Positions 29,220-38,218 are shown, counted from the first letter of the stretch. The stretch: 49,019 nt of DNA from Paracoccaceae bacterium (GCA_028874915.1 JAPPHA010000082.1:1-49019), one strand, 5' to 3'. The notes: generated by a model not told the origin, from the letters alone. Translations and numbers: made by a program.

Positions 29220-29793
29220 TGTCGGTCCTCCTGATGGGCAAAAAACCGATGGCGCTCAAAGTCTGCCAGTCAAAAGGAGGCGTTGAAGCGACAATGTACG
29301 GATCGTTGGAGTTCGGCGGCACCGGACGTCCCGCGTTCTTGGAGCCGGGCGAGTCGTCAGGCTTGTGCGTGGTACGAAAAACTCATGCGTCTTGCGTGCG
29401 ACCGGATTGCTTCTCGGATGCCAGGCAATGCATGGTGCCGAGGATTCATCAATATGCCTGAAGTCGAAATCGCCTGTCCCGGTGGCGAGGTTGTGATTCA
29501 CTTGCATGGGTTGGAATCGGATGACGCATCGGCAGTTTGCGGCAAGGTCACGATCCCCGCTCGAACATTCGGATTCGGGGGAGTCAGATCAACCGCACCC
29601 ACCTTCAGCTTTTTCGACATCGGCAGTGCCCATCGGATGATGCATGACTTCGGGTCCCCGCGTGGAAACATGGCCAGCCCAGTTGACGCAACGGACGAAC
29701 AGAACGGAAATCTTACCGGGTTCTACCAAGGGAGGAACATTAGCCCGGATGAAGGATTTTCACCAGGAACAACGACCTGAAAAGGAGGCAACG
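29220..29793 (+). other. Long leader before the LIV-type binding protein
   Basis: 574 bases between the operator and the transport operon. The only candidate gene is a 108-codon frame at 29454-29780 (MPEVEIACPGGEVVIHLHGL at its start) that ends 13 bases before the next ATG. It has GAGG about 10 bases upstream, but no family resemblance was recognised and its second half reads like non-coding DNA. Otherwise nothing is seen; the region would be a long untranslated leader if the promoter is at 29186. Confidence 0.3.
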
Positions 29794-31065
29794 ATGTTCA
29801 ACTTGAAACCCATCATGAAACCCGCCGTTATGGCCGCGGCTCTTTCGGCCCTGATCTCGCCGGCTTTTGCCGAAGAGACAGTCCTCATCGCCGGTTGGGG
29901 TGCAAAGTCGGGACCACTGCGGTCATTTGGCGTGAATTCCGAAGCCGTTCTCAAGGCCGCCGTGAAGGAAGTCAATGATTCCGGCGGAATCATGCTGTCC
30001 GACGGACGGAACGCCACCCTTGAGTACATCTACTTCGATTCTGCTTGCAATGCCGAACAAGCGATTTCTGTCGCACGCAAGGTTGCCTCGGAAACGTCGG
30101 CACTGATCGGCATTGGCCCGACGTGTTCTGGCGCCGCAGCGGCAATGTTTGGCGTCTTTCAGAAAACGGTTGGAGACGATTCCGACACCGGCCTGCAATT
30201 CCCGATCCTGACCGATACGGCGGTCCGGAACGGATTGGCCAAGATCAGCCAGTGGACTTTCCGCAATACGCCAAACGAACCGGACATGTATGACAAGCTC
30301 TTCGCGTGGGTGGCGAAAACCTACCCGGATCTGAAGACCATCTATGGCGGGACGGAGACTGATCAGGGCCACTCCAATGGCACGTATTCAAAGGTCATCG
30401 TGCAGGCGTCGAAGCGCCATGGTTTTGATTGGGCGACTGGCGCAATCGAGGGAGTGACCGGCGATCTCGGCTCAGGCAGCACGGAAGTCCTCGACAGTTC
30501 TTCCAACTGGCTGATGGCGGATACAAACTTTTCGGTTCAGGCGCGTGCGTTCAAGAAATCCAATGCGGATATCTACATCATCTCGTCACACCCCTTCACG
30601 ACCTGCGGAATGCTCAAGGAACTGAAGAGACGGCGGGCCGAACCCAAGCTCATGATCGGCCTCACGAGTTCGTCCAGTGCCGAAGTCATGAAGGGTTGCC
30701 CCGATGCAGCAGAGGGGATGATCATCCCGACCAGTTTTGCCCCGATTACACCGGCGGCGGAAAAGGTCGCGATGCTTGCCAACGAAAACGGCGGCGACGC
30801 CGACCTGCACAGTGCTGCGGCCTGGGAGAATGTCATGATCATCAAGCGGGTGATCGAAAGTGTCGGCATTGGCAACACGCCTGAGACGCTCGTCGCAGAT
30901 CGTAGAATGATCCGTGACGGCCTGGAGACGCTGGAAATGACCGACGGACTGATCGGTGAAGTTCAGCGGGTGCAGGACGAAGGTGAAGCGCTCAAGCCTT
31001 ACGTCTTTGTTCAAGCGACAGAGGGCAAGTGGGCCGTAATTCACGATCCTCGTGCGATGCAGTAG
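29794..31065 (+). CDS. Branched-chain-type ABC transporter, periplasmic binding protein
   Basis: Type-I periplasmic binding protein of the LivJ/LivK class, 423 residues from the ATG at 29794 with a perfect AAAGGAGG ribosome binding site. Signal peptide: MFNLKPIMKPAVMAAALSAL and a few residues to PAFA, then EETVLIAGWG. Landmarks: RSFGVNSEAVLKAAVKEVND, IGIGPTCSGAAAAMFGVFQK, WTFRNTPNEPDMYDKLFAWV and ADIYIISSHPFTTCGMLKEL. The region contacting the ligand differs from classical LivJ, so the substrate may not be Leu/Ile/Val. It is the only binding protein gene for two permease/ATPase sets downstream. Confidence 0.88.
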   Translation: MFNLKPIMKPAVMAAALSALISPAFAEETVLIAGWGAKSGPLRSFGVNSEAVLKAAVKEVNDSGGIMLSDGRNATLEYIYFDSACNAEQAISVARKVASETSALIGIGPTCSGAAAAMFGVFQKTVGDDSDTGLQFPILTDTAVRNGLAKISQWTFRNTPNEPDMYDKLFAWVAKTYPDLKTIYGGTETDQGHSNGTYSKVIVQASKRHGFDWATGAIEGVTGDLGSGSTEVLDSSSNWLMADTNFSVQARAFKKSNADIYIISSHPFTTCGMLKELKRRRAEPKLMIGLTSSSSAEVMKGCPDAAEGMIIPTSFAPITPAAEKVAMLANENGGDADLHSAAAWENVMIIKRVIESVGIGNTPETLVADRRMIRDGLETLEMTDGLIGEVQRVQDEGEALKPYVFVQATEGKWAVIHDPRAMQ

Positions 31066-31071
31066 AATACC

Positions 31072-31105
31072 TTGAGGCGGTCAGACCAAGGTCTGACCGC
31101 CTCAA
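31072..31105 (+). terminator. 16-bp perfect hairpin after the binding-protein gene
   Basis: TTGAGGCGGTCAGACC (31072-31087) and GGTCTGACCGCCTCAA (31090-31105) are exact reverse complements separated only by AA. It starts six bases after the stop codon. There is no T-run, so it is better explained as an mRNA 3'-end stabiliser or partial terminator that raises binding protein over permease. Confidence 0.7.
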
Positions 31106-31183
31106 ATTCCGGATTTTGGGGATCGGCGCGGACATTGGTGCCGCGCCGGCGTTTCCACGCGCTGACCCGGAAGGACAGAATCT

Positions 31184-32071
31184 GTGGGCATTGACTTCGT
31201 TGACATCGCGCAAGCCATTATCGACGGCCTGCTCTTCGGGTCCACTTATGCGCTGATCGGCCTGGGCTTCACGCTCATTTTCGGCGCCATGCACAAATTG
31301 AACCTGGCCTATGCCGCGTCGGCGATTGCGGGTGCCTACGTTGGCCTTGCAATGATTACCTTGACGGGCTTGCCGTCCGTATTGGCGTTTTTTCTGGGTC
31401 CGATCGCCAGCGGTGTGATCGGGTTCGCGGTTTACGTAACCTGCTTTCGGTACATACCGACGACCAACATGTTGGCACCACTCATGGCCTCAATCGGGGC
31501 GCTGTTCTTCATCGACGAAATCGTCATTCACGCAACCGCAGGCTCGCCGCTGTCGTTTCCCGCGGTCATGGAAGACATCTACCTGGAATTCGGGGACTTT
31601 GGCTTCAGGGGCGACCTGATCTTCGTCCTGGCGATCAGCCTGATCGCCATGGCCGTATTGATGTACATCCTCTTTCGCACCCGGCTGGGGTTGGCGACCC
31701 GCGCTGTTTCTCAGCAACCTATCGCAGCGGAACTCTGCGGCATTGCCGGGCACCGTACGAATGCGATCACATTCGTCGTGACGGGCGCGCTTGGTGGTTT
31801 GGCGGGCTGCATGGCGGCTGCAGCGGTTGGCGTGATTTCGCCGTTGCTGACAGTGCCGATAACCGTCAAGGGGTTGATCGTCACCGTTATCGGTGGCCTC
31901 GGCAGCATTCCGGGCGCCATTATTGCAGGTTTCGCGGTTGGCGGTTTCGAAAACCTGTTCCTGCTGCTGTTCGGTGTAAACCAGCGCGACATTTACGTTT
32001 TCCTGCTGCTCTTCGTTTTCCTGGTTTTCCGGCCGGGGGGCGTTTTCGACACGGCCATCGAGAGGGATTGA
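31184..32071 (+). CDS. LIV-type ABC transporter permease LivH, set 1
   Basis: Inner-membrane permease, 295 residues from a GTG start with AAGGACAG upstream. About eight hydrophobic segments. Family landmarks: IIDGLLFGSTYALIGLGFTL near the N-terminus, FGAMHKLNLAYAASAIAGAY, FRTRLGLATRAVSQQPIAAE (the coupling helix region, with GIAGHRTNAITF after it), and VKGLIVTVIGGLGSIPGAII. It is the first gene after the intercistronic hairpin and overlaps or abuts livM (set 1). Confidence 0.9.
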   Translation: MGIDFVDIAQAIIDGLLFGSTYALIGLGFTLIFGAMHKLNLAYAASAIAGAYVGLAMITLTGLPSVLAFFLGPIASGVIGFAVYVTCFRYIPTTNMLAPLMASIGALFFIDEIVIHATAGSPLSFPAVMEDIYLEFGDFGFRGDLIFVLAISLIAMAVLMYILFRTRLGLATRAVSQQPIAAELCGIAGHRTNAITFVVTGALGGLAGCMAAAAVGVISPLLTVPITVKGLIVTVIGGLGSIPGAIIAGFAVGGFENLFLLLFGVNQRDIYVFLLLFVFLVFRPGGVFDTAIERD

Positions 32072-32076
32072 AGGTC

Positions 32077-33006
32077 ATGGCTTTCTATTTTGGCCTTCTC
32101 CAGACCATCGGGATTCACACGCTTCTCGGATTGTCGGCCTACATCTTGTTGCTGACCGGACAACTCAGTCTGGCCCAGGTCGGGTTTTTCGCCATTGGTG
32201 CTTATGTATCGGGCATCCTTACGGTGATTTTTGAATATCACATCGTCCCCGGCCTGTTCCTGGGCGCTCTTGTAGGCGGTTTGTTCGCCTTCCTGGTCGG
32301 ATTCCCGGCTTTGAGGGTCAAGGGACTGATGCTGGTGGTCGCCACAATCGCATTCAGCGAAATCGTCCGCCTGTTCTTCTTCAACCTGAACTGGCGGGTT
32401 TCGGTGAATGGAGTCGAAGTGGGGCCCGACTCGACGCAGGGTTTTCGCGAGATTCGTTTCTACGCCGCGAACGGCTGGGACACCCTGGATGTCGTCCTCT
32501 TTGTCTGGCTCTTTGTCGTTATCGTCATGGCCCTGTTGTGGTGGCTCGATCGCGTTCGTGTCGGCGCAACGCTTCGGGCAGTGGGGGCGGACGAACTGGC
32601 GGCACAGAGTTCCGGAGTCAACATCGTTGCGGTCAAGGTGTCCGCGATGACCGGAGGCGGGATCATCGCAGGCCTGGCTGGCGGCCTCTACGCGCATAGC
32701 GCCACATACGTGGACCACCTGACTTTTTCGGTTCTGCTCGCGACCTTCGCCGTCGCCTACCCAATCCTGGGTGGCCTGTCGAGCGTCTTCGGAACACTGA
32801 TTGCAGTGATCTTCGTACAGGGCGTGCTCATCGAGGGCATGCGATTCCTGGGTGACTGGCGGAACATTCTCTTCGGACTTCTCATCATCATTGCGATGAA
32901 CGTTCGGCCAGCAGGCCTGATTGACGGTAAAGTCGTTTTGCGAATTCGGGAGGCACTGGGAACAGGGAAAAAATCCGGCGGAGAGGGTCATGCTGAAACT
33001 CGATGA
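32077..33006 (+). CDS. LIV-type ABC transporter permease LivM, set 1
   Basis: Partner permease, 309 residues from the ATG at 32077; a TTG at 32068 overlapping the livH stop is an alternative. Landmarks: LLTGQLSLAQVGFFAIGAYV near residues 25-45, PALRVKGLMLVVATIAFSEI, the coupling region RVGATLRAVGADELAAQSSG followed by VNIVAVKVSAMTGGGIIAGL, and YPILGGLSSVFGTLIAVIFV. The final 17 bases overlap the livG start. Confidence 0.9.
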   Translation: MAFYFGLLQTIGIHTLLGLSAYILLLTGQLSLAQVGFFAIGAYVSGILTVIFEYHIVPGLFLGALVGGLFAFLVGFPALRVKGLMLVVATIAFSEIVRLFFFNLNWRVSVNGVEVGPDSTQGFREIRFYAANGWDTLDVVLFVWLFVVIVMALLWWLDRVRVGATLRAVGADELAAQSSGVNIVAVKVSAMTGGGIIAGLAGGLYAHSATYVDHLTFSVLLATFAVAYPILGGLSSVFGTLIAVIFVQGVLIEGMRFLGDWRNILFGLLIIIAMNVRPAGLIDGKVVLRIREALGTGKKSGGEGHAETR

Positions 33007-33745
33007 CCTTTCCAAACATTTTGACGGCGTTCGTGCAGTTGACGGCCTGTCCCTGGAAGTCGATCAGGGGGAAGTTTTCGGACTTATCGGCCCCAACGGT
33101 TCAGGCAAGAGCACAACGGTGAACCTGATCTGTGGCGTGTTGTCCGCAACACGCGGCAAGGTCACGTTCAAGGGACGGGATCTGCACGGTTTGCCGCCGC
33201 ACAGGCGACTGAATGCAGGCATCAGCCGGACGTTTCAGAATATCCGCCTCTTTGGCGAACTTACGGTCTGGCAAAACGTCTGGATCGCGCGCCGGGACGC
33301 GCCGGGCAGGGAAGCCGGGTTCATCAGGAACTGGTTCGGCAGTTCAGCCAGGACACGCGAGGCCATAGAAGAAACCCTGGTGTTTGCGGACCTCGCTGGC
33401 CGGGCAAACGACCTTGCGCAGAATCTCGCGTTTGGCGAACAACGCCGACTTGAACTGGCCCGCGCCGTAGCGGCCCGTCCGGATCTCATTCTTCTCGACG
33501 AACCGGCCGCAGGAATGAATCGCGAGGAAGTGGAAGACCTGAGGCAACGAATTCTTGCTCTCAAGCACGACGGCATCACGGTGCTGCTCGTCGAACATGT
33601 CATGGAATTGGTCATGGGCGTGACCGATCGGATTGCGGTTCTGAACTTCGGCAAGCTGATCGCCCTCGGGACACCCGGTGAAATCCAGGGCAACGCCGCG
33701 GTACGAGAGGCCTATCTGGGTTCGCCAGACTCCGAGTCGGCCTAG
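32990..33745 (+). CDS. LIV-type ABC transporter ATPase LivG, set 1
   Basis: It has 251 residues from the ATG at 32990, inside the end of livM. Walker [11 protein letters not shown]-loop [15 protein letters not shown], the LivG-type signature [15 protein letters not shown] (Gly retained), Walker [18 protein letters not shown] and the switch histidine in [17 protein letters not shown] are all present, so the site built on this subunit's Walker motifs looks competent. Ten bases before livF. Confidence 0.93.
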   Translation: MLKLDDLSKHFDGVRAVDGLSLEVDQGEVFGLIGPNGSGKSTTVNLICGVLSATRGKVTFKGRDLHGLPPHRRLNAGISRTFQNIRLFGELTVWQNVWIARRDAPGREAGFIRNWFGSSARTREAIEETLVFADLAGRANDLAQNLAFGEQRRLELARAVAARPDLILLDEPAAGMNREEVEDLRQRILALKHDGITVLLVEHVMELVMGVTDRIAVLNFGKLIALGTPGEIQGNAAVREAYLGSPDSESA

Positions 33746-33754
33746 GAGAGAACG

Positions 33755-34474
33755 ATGCTCGAAGTCCGGGATCTCGTTACGGTCTATGGTGCGATCGAAG
33801 CGCTGAAAGGTGTGACGCTGTCGGCGAAACAGGGAGAGATTACCTGCATTCTCGGTCCCAATGGTGCCGGAAAGACGACCTTGATGTACTCCATCGCCGG
33901 CATCTTGAAGCCAAGATCAGGCTCAGTTTCAGTCAACGGCAGGGAGATCACCGGCTCATCTGCGCCGTACGCCCTTGCGTGCGGCATCGCTTTGGTTCCC
34001 GAGAACCGGTTGGTTTTTCCTTCCATGTCGGTAGAGGAAAACCTCAGGGCTGGTGCCTTTCGCCGGTTGCGGGGCGACCGTTCGGCGGTTCTTGAAGACA
34101 TCGACAAGGCCTATGTGCGGTTTCCATCCCTCAAGCGACGCCGGGACCAGGCAGCGGGGACACTGTCCGGCGGCGAACAGCAGATGCTGGCAGTCGCCAG
34201 AGCCATGATGTCCCGGCCGAACATCCTCATGATGGATGAACCGTCCCTTGGCCTTGCACCCCTGGTCGTATCCGAAGTTTTCTCCATCATTAGCCAACTC
34301 AACAAGGAAGGCGTTTCCATATTGCTTGTCGAACAGAACGCCCACAAGGCGTTGCAAATCGCAAGTCACGTCTACTTGCTGGATCAAGGCCGCGTGGCCT
34401 TCAGCGGCACTCCCGGCGACATCGGCGAGGATGACATCATCCAGCGTGCCTATCTGGGATCGAAAGCGGCATGA
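33755..34474 (+). CDS. LIV-type ABC transporter ATPase LivF, set 1
   Basis: It has 239 residues. Walker A GPNGAGKTT, Q-loop-region segment LVPENRLVFPSMSVEENLRA, signature TLSGGEQQMLAVARAMM, Walker B ILMMDEPSLGLAPLVVSE and the LivF-type H-loop position LLVEQNAHKAL with Gln instead of His, which is normal in this family. It ends 13 bases before the second livH. GAGAG precedes its ATG. Confidence 0.93.
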   Translation: MLEVRDLVTVYGAIEALKGVTLSAKQGEITCILGPNGAGKTTLMYSIAGILKPRSGSVSVNGREITGSSAPYALACGIALVPENRLVFPSMSVEENLRAGAFRRLRGDRSAVLEDIDKAYVRFPSLKRRRDQAAGTLSGGEQQMLAVARAMMSRPNILMMDEPSLGLAPLVVSEVFSIISQLNKEGVSILLVEQNAHKALQIASHVYLLDQGRVAFSGTPGDIGEDDIIQRAYLGSKAA

Positions 34475-34487
34475 CAGGTGAGGAATC

Positions 34488-35387
34488 GTGATCGACTTCA
34501 TCCAGACGACACTCGATGGTCTCTCGATCGGTTCCGCATATGCCCTGATTGCGCTGGGCTTCACCCTGGTTTTCGGAGTCATGCGCCGGATCAACCTTTC
34601 GTATGGCCCGTCCATCATGCTGGGCGCCTTTGCAGGAACGTGGGCATTCGTCACGCTTGAGGCGCAGCCCTGGCTCGTCGCTGTCGTTACCATTGCGGGA
34701 ACGGTCGCCGTTGGCATGTATGTGGAACGCCTGTGCTTCTGGGCCATACGGAAGGATGCAGCCATCGCATCCATGGTGTCGAGTTTCGTGATCTGGATGC
34801 AACTGGAGGAGGTGGCGACGATCCTGCTGCCGGGGCGCACCTATCCGTACCCCGAACTGTTCAAATTCGGCGGAATCGACATCGGGCCCTATTTTCTTCG
34901 CATGGAGCATGTGACGACGCTGGCTGTCGCCATGTTCATGCTGGTCGTGCTCCGCCTCCTGCTCTATCGCACCCGATTCGGACTGGCCTTGCGCGCTGTC
35001 TCGGAAAGCTCCGAGGCGGCCGTTTACATGGGCATTAGCCCGGTTCGCATCACGTTTTGGGCTTTCGTGTTCGCGTCTTTTATCGGCGGGGTCGCCGGAT
35101 ACCTGCTGCTGGCCGCTGATCAGCAGGTCACTCCGTATTTCGGACTTTGGGCGACGTTCAAGGGTCTGATTGCCATGATGCTGGGTGGACTGGGTTCGAT
35201 CCCCGGGGCCATCGTGGGCGGGTTGCTGCTCGGCGTCATCGAGGCCCACACGCAATGGTACCTGGGCAACGCGGTGAAAGACCTGACCGCGTATCTGGTT
35301 CTGTTCCTGGTGCTTGTCTTGCGGCCCGGAGGATTGCTCGGCCAGGGTATCGTCGAAAGGCATGCCCAGGCCTTCAGAAGGATCTGA
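34488..35387 (+). CDS. LIV-type ABC transporter permease LivH, set 2
   Basis: It has 299 residues from a GTG start with GAGGAA upstream. Similar plan to set 1 (LDGLSIGSAYALIALGFTLV, MRRINLSYGPSIMLGAFAGT, YRTRFGLALRAVSESSEAAV, FKGLIAMMLGGLGSIPGAIV) but clearly diverged, so the second set is not a recent copy. The aromatic and charged content of the middle segments differs from set 1, which may reflect a different substrate path. Confidence 0.9.
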   Translation: MIDFIQTTLDGLSIGSAYALIALGFTLVFGVMRRINLSYGPSIMLGAFAGTWAFVTLEAQPWLVAVVTIAGTVAVGMYVERLCFWAIRKDAAIASMVSSFVIWMQLEEVATILLPGRTYPYPELFKFGGIDIGPYFLRMEHVTTLAVAMFMLVVLRLLLYRTRFGLALRAVSESSEAAVYMGISPVRITFWAFVFASFIGGVAGYLLLAADQQVTPYFGLWATFKGLIAMMLGGLGSIPGAIVGGLLLGVIEAHTQWYLGNAVKDLTAYLVLFLVLVLRPGGLLGQGIVERHAQAFRRI

Positions 35388-35390
35388 CCG

Positions 35391-36284
35391 GTGAGCGAAT
35401 ATGCGATCAGCATTGCCTCGAACATGGGCATGATCGCCTTTGTCGCCTTGTCGGCCTACGTGGTCCTGGTCGTCGGAGAAATCTCCTTCGGACAACAGGC
35501 CTATTTCGGAATCGGAGCGTATGTGTCGGGAATGGCGACGGCGATGTGGGGATGGCCGTTCGGATTTGCCTTGGTCCTGGGTTCATGCGTTGCCGCAATT
35601 GCGGCATTCGCGGTCGGCGCGCTCACGCTTCGGTTGCGCGGGCTCTACTTCGCGATTGCGACCCTGTGTTTCGCCGAAATGATCCGCCTCGGCCTCAATT
35701 CAATCCACGTGCAGGTTGAGATTGACGGCGAACCGGTCGGTCCCGACGGTGCCGAGGGATTCGGCGATATCCGATGGATGTTCGAGCACGACGTTACGAC
35801 CCTTGAGTACATGTTCATCATTTACGCGTTGCTTGGCGCCGTCCTCGTTGTCTTGTTGCTGGTTGAGCGCTCAAATCTGGGTGCGGTGATCAGGATGATC
35901 GGTCAGGATCCTCTGTTGGCCCGGAGCCAGGGAATCGACGTCGGAACCTGCAAGCTGCTGGTGATCGTGTTTTCGGGCATGATCGCAGGATTGGGTGGCT
36001 GCCTCTACGCGCATTTCGCCACCTATATCGAGCCCAATGTCTTCAACGTCATGCTGGGTGTTCACGCTCTGGCCTATGGCCTGATCGGAGGATTGGGCAC
36101 TGCCCTCGGTCCAATTATCGGTGTCGTTCTGGATATCGGTTTCCTGGAAGGGGTCCGCGCCATTCAGGGTTATCGCATGATCGCTTTCGGTGGCCTGGTT
36201 GCGATCCTGCTGATCATCATGCCACGCGGCATCCTTGACGAAGTGCGCATCCATCACATCAAGCGCTGGCTGCGGCGCCAGTAA
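35391..36284 (+). CDS. LIV-type ABC transporter permease LivM, set 2
   Basis: It has 297 residues from a GTG three bases after the livH stop. Landmarks: VVLVVGEISFGQQAYFGIGA, VGALTLRLRGLYFAIATLCF, the coupling segment RSNLGAVIRMIGQDPLLARS with QGIDVGTCKLLVIVFSGMIA after it, and HALAYGLIGGLGTALGPIIG. It has the same length as the set 1 partner but low identity by eye. The next gene starts one base after its stop. Confidence 0.9.
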   Translation: MSEYAISIASNMGMIAFVALSAYVVLVVGEISFGQQAYFGIGAYVSGMATAMWGWPFGFALVLGSCVAAIAAFAVGALTLRLRGLYFAIATLCFAEMIRLGLNSIHVQVEIDGEPVGPDGAEGFGDIRWMFEHDVTTLEYMFIIYALLGAVLVVLLLVERSNLGAVIRMIGQDPLLARSQGIDVGTCKLLVIVFSGMIAGLGGCLYAHFATYIEPNVFNVMLGVHALAYGLIGGLGTALGPIIGVVLDIGFLEGVRAIQGYRMIAFGGLVAILLIIMPRGILDEVRIHHIKRWLRRQ

Positions 36285-36285
36285 C

Positions 36286-37041
36286 GTGTTGAACCTTGTC
36301 TCGGTAGAAAAACGGTTCGGCGAACTCCATGCGCTTTCGGAGATAACCATTTCGTTCGGGCCGAACGAAACCGTTGGGCTGATCGGACCGAATGGGTCAG
36401 GTAAATCGACCTTGGTCAATGTGGTAACGGCCACGTACGGGCCAGACGCGGGCCAGATCCTGTTTCGCGGCACGGACATCACCAGCCATGAAGCTCACCG
36501 GATCTCCCGGTTGGGAATTGCACGCACGTTCCAGAACCTTCGCCTGTTTCAGCGGATGACCGTGATCGGAAACGTCGAGGCTGCCCAGTATGGAATGCCG
36601 GGCAACGTTTTCTTTCGATTCCGGCCCGATGATCGACGAAATGCGCGAAACTTTCGCCAGAAAGCCGAATGGGCCCTCGAACAGGTTGGCCTCCAGGACG
36701 TGCGGAACCGGCTGGCCAGTTCCCTTCCATTGCCCCAATTGCGGCGCCTGGAAATTGCACGGATCCTGGCGCGCGATCCCGAGTTGGTTTTCCTGGATGA
36801 ACCGGCCGGCGGAATGACGCCCACGGAATCCGAGGACATGGCCCGGTTGATCGCCGACTGTGTTGCGCCGAACCGAACCTGCATCGTCATTGAACACAAG
36901 ATGGACCTGATCGCGCACGTCTGTGCGCGAGTCTGCGTCCTGAACGCAGGCCAACTGATCGCTGATGGAGACCCGGAGGAGGTCTTCGTCCTGCCGACGG
37001 TGATTGAGGCTTATCTCGGGCGCGCCGCGGCCCATGCTTGA
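36286..37041 (+). CDS. LIV-type ABC transporter ATPase LivG, set 2, with altered signature
   Basis: It has 251 residues from a GTG at 36286, one base after the livM stop; no better start exists. Walker [11 protein letters not shown]-loop ARTFQNLRLFQRMTV, Walker B LVFLDEPAGGMTPTESED and switch histidine VIEHKMDLIAHV are intact. The signature, normally LPYGDQRRLE in this family, reads LPLPQLRRLE: the glycine is replaced by proline. The bases at 36724-36753 confirm it (CTT CCA TTG CCC CAA TTG). With the Gln in LivF-2's H-loop this suggests one canonical and one degenerate ATP site. Confidence 0.9.
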   Translation: MLNLVSVEKRFGELHALSEITISFGPNETVGLIGPNGSGKSTLVNVVTATYGPDAGQILFRGTDITSHEAHRISRLGIARTFQNLRLFQRMTVIGNVEAAQYGMPGNVFFRFRPDDRRNARNFRQKAEWALEQVGLQDVRNRLASSLPLPQLRRLEIARILARDPELVFLDEPAGGMTPTESEDMARLIADCVAPNRTCIVIEHKMDLIAHVCARVCVLNAGQLIADGDPEEVFVLPTVIEAYLGRAAAHA

Positions 37042-37780
37042 CGTTCACGACCTCCACATTGACTATGGAAAGATCTCTGCTGTCCGCGGGTTGTCACTCT
37101 CCGTCGACGCCGGGGAAATCGTCGCCGTCATCGGTGCGAATGGAGCCGGCAAGAGTTCAACCCTCAACGCGTTGTCTGGAATCATTAAACCGACCAAGGG
37201 CTCGATCCGCTACGGCGGCAAGTCATTGGCCGGCCATTCCGTTCGCAGCTATATCAGAATGGGAATCGTGCAGGTCCCGGAAGGACGAATGGTTTTCCGA
37301 ACGCTGACCGTGCTCGAGAATCTCCAGGTCGGCGCCTACCGCCTCGGTTCGTTCCTGCTGAGCCACATCTCGCCGGAAGATGTCCTGCAGCGGTTTCCCG
37401 TGTTGGCGGAAAGATTGCATGAACCGGCGTCGAACCTCAGCGGTGGTCAGGCGCAATTGCTGGCTGTGGCGCGCGGACTGATGGCAAGGCCCAGCCTGTT
37501 GTTGCTCGACGAGCCGACCCTGGGTCTGTCGCCAATTGCCTCCGAGGAAATCTTCAGACTGATCGACGCACTTCGCAATGAAGGGTTGTCGATCCTGATC
37601 GTTGAACAAAACGTGCGGCAAACGCTGGACATCGCCGACCGCGGCTATGTGATTGAGGGCGGGCGGATCGTTCTGCAGGGTTCAGCCCAGGAATTGAAGA
37701 AGGATGATGGTTTGGTGGCAAGCTACCTTGGCATGAAAAGTGCTTGTGCACCAAGATCGACACAGATGAGGGTGAAATGA
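37034..37780 (+). CDS. LIV-type ABC transporter ATPase LivF, set 2
   Basis: It has 248 residues from the ATG at 37034, overlapping livG-2 by eight bases. Walker A GANGAGKSS, segment VQVPEGRMVFRTLTVLENLQ, signature NLSGGQAQLLAVARGLM, Walker B LLLLDEPTLGLSPIASEE and ILIVEQNVRQTL with Gln at the H-loop position. The C-terminal 15 residues (from about SACAPRSTQ) are extra compared with set 1. Its stop overlaps the next start as ATGA. Confidence 0.92.
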   Translation: MLDVHDLHIDYGKISAVRGLSLSVDAGEIVAVIGANGAGKSSTLNALSGIIKPTKGSIRYGGKSLAGHSVRSYIRMGIVQVPEGRMVFRTLTVLENLQVGAYRLGSFLLSHISPEDVLQRFPVLAERLHEPASNLSGGQAQLLAVARGLMARPSLLLLDEPTLGLSPIASEEIFRLIDALRNEGLSILIVEQNVRQTLDIADRGYVIEGGRIVLQGSAQELKKDDGLVASYLGMKSACAPRSTQMRVK

Positions 37781-38154
37781 CAAAATGGAGATCATGCCTC
37801 CTGGTGGTTTTCGGATTCGGCATCCTGCCAGGGATAGCAATTGCAGGTGACAGGAAACACGTGGAAATCACTTGCGAGCCGACCAACGAGAAGCTGGTCT
37901 TCGACTGCACCATGATGCTCACGGGCAGGAAGAGCGGAGTCCCGATCGCCGATGCCGAGTTCACGGTTGGTGCCGACATGCCATCCATGCCGGGCGCCCA
38001 CAACATCAAACCGGTTCCGGCGTTACCTCGCGACACGCCCGGCTTGTACGAGGCACGCATCCATCTCGAAATGCTCGGAGACTGGGCCGTAAAACTCGAC
38101 TTTACCAAGCCCGATCGTGACAGAGTGGTCGAGAAGATTCGATTTGCGGAATAA
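37777..38154 (+). CDS. YtkA/FixH-like secreted protein
   Basis: It has 125 residues from the ATG at 37777, an ATGA overlap with livF-2, so it belongs to the transport operon. The first 22 residues (MTKWRSCLLVVFGFGILPGI, then AIAG) are a signal peptide. The remainder reads as the small beta-sandwich of the YtkA-like/FixH type: GVPIADAEFTVGADMPSMPG with the Met-Pro-Ser-Met-Pro motif, then PRDTPGLYEARIHLEMLGDW. Two cysteines are present. Such proteins are often linked to metal or cytochrome assembly, but here the operon suggests an accessory periplasmic role in uptake. Assignment is by motif only. Confidence 0.68.
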   Translation: MTKWRSCLLVVFGFGILPGIAIAGDRKHVEITCEPTNEKLVFDCTMMLTGRKSGVPIADAEFTVGADMPSMPGAHNIKPVPALPRDTPGLYEARIHLEMLGDWAVKLDFTKPDRDRVVEKIRFAE

Positions 38155-38196
38155 GGCGAACACGGGAAAGACACGGATTGTGACGTGAAAGTTCCA

Positions 38197-38218
38197 AGTC
38201 ACCCGGACTCGGGTTACT
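38197..38218 (+). terminator. Candidate terminator hairpin of the LIV-type operon
   Basis: AGTCACCCG (38197-38205) pairs with CGGGTTACT (38210-38218) around GACT with one C/T mismatch; CCA and TGG on the outside add pairs. It lies about 40 bases after the last gene of the operon. No T-run, so termination may be Rho-dependent with this as a 3'-end stabiliser. Confidence 0.35.

Noticed and set aside
33430-33480. LAFGEQ in LivG of set 1 as a broken ABC signature
   Set aside because: LivG proteins normally have LPYG/LSYG-type variants; the key glycine is present, unlike set 2.
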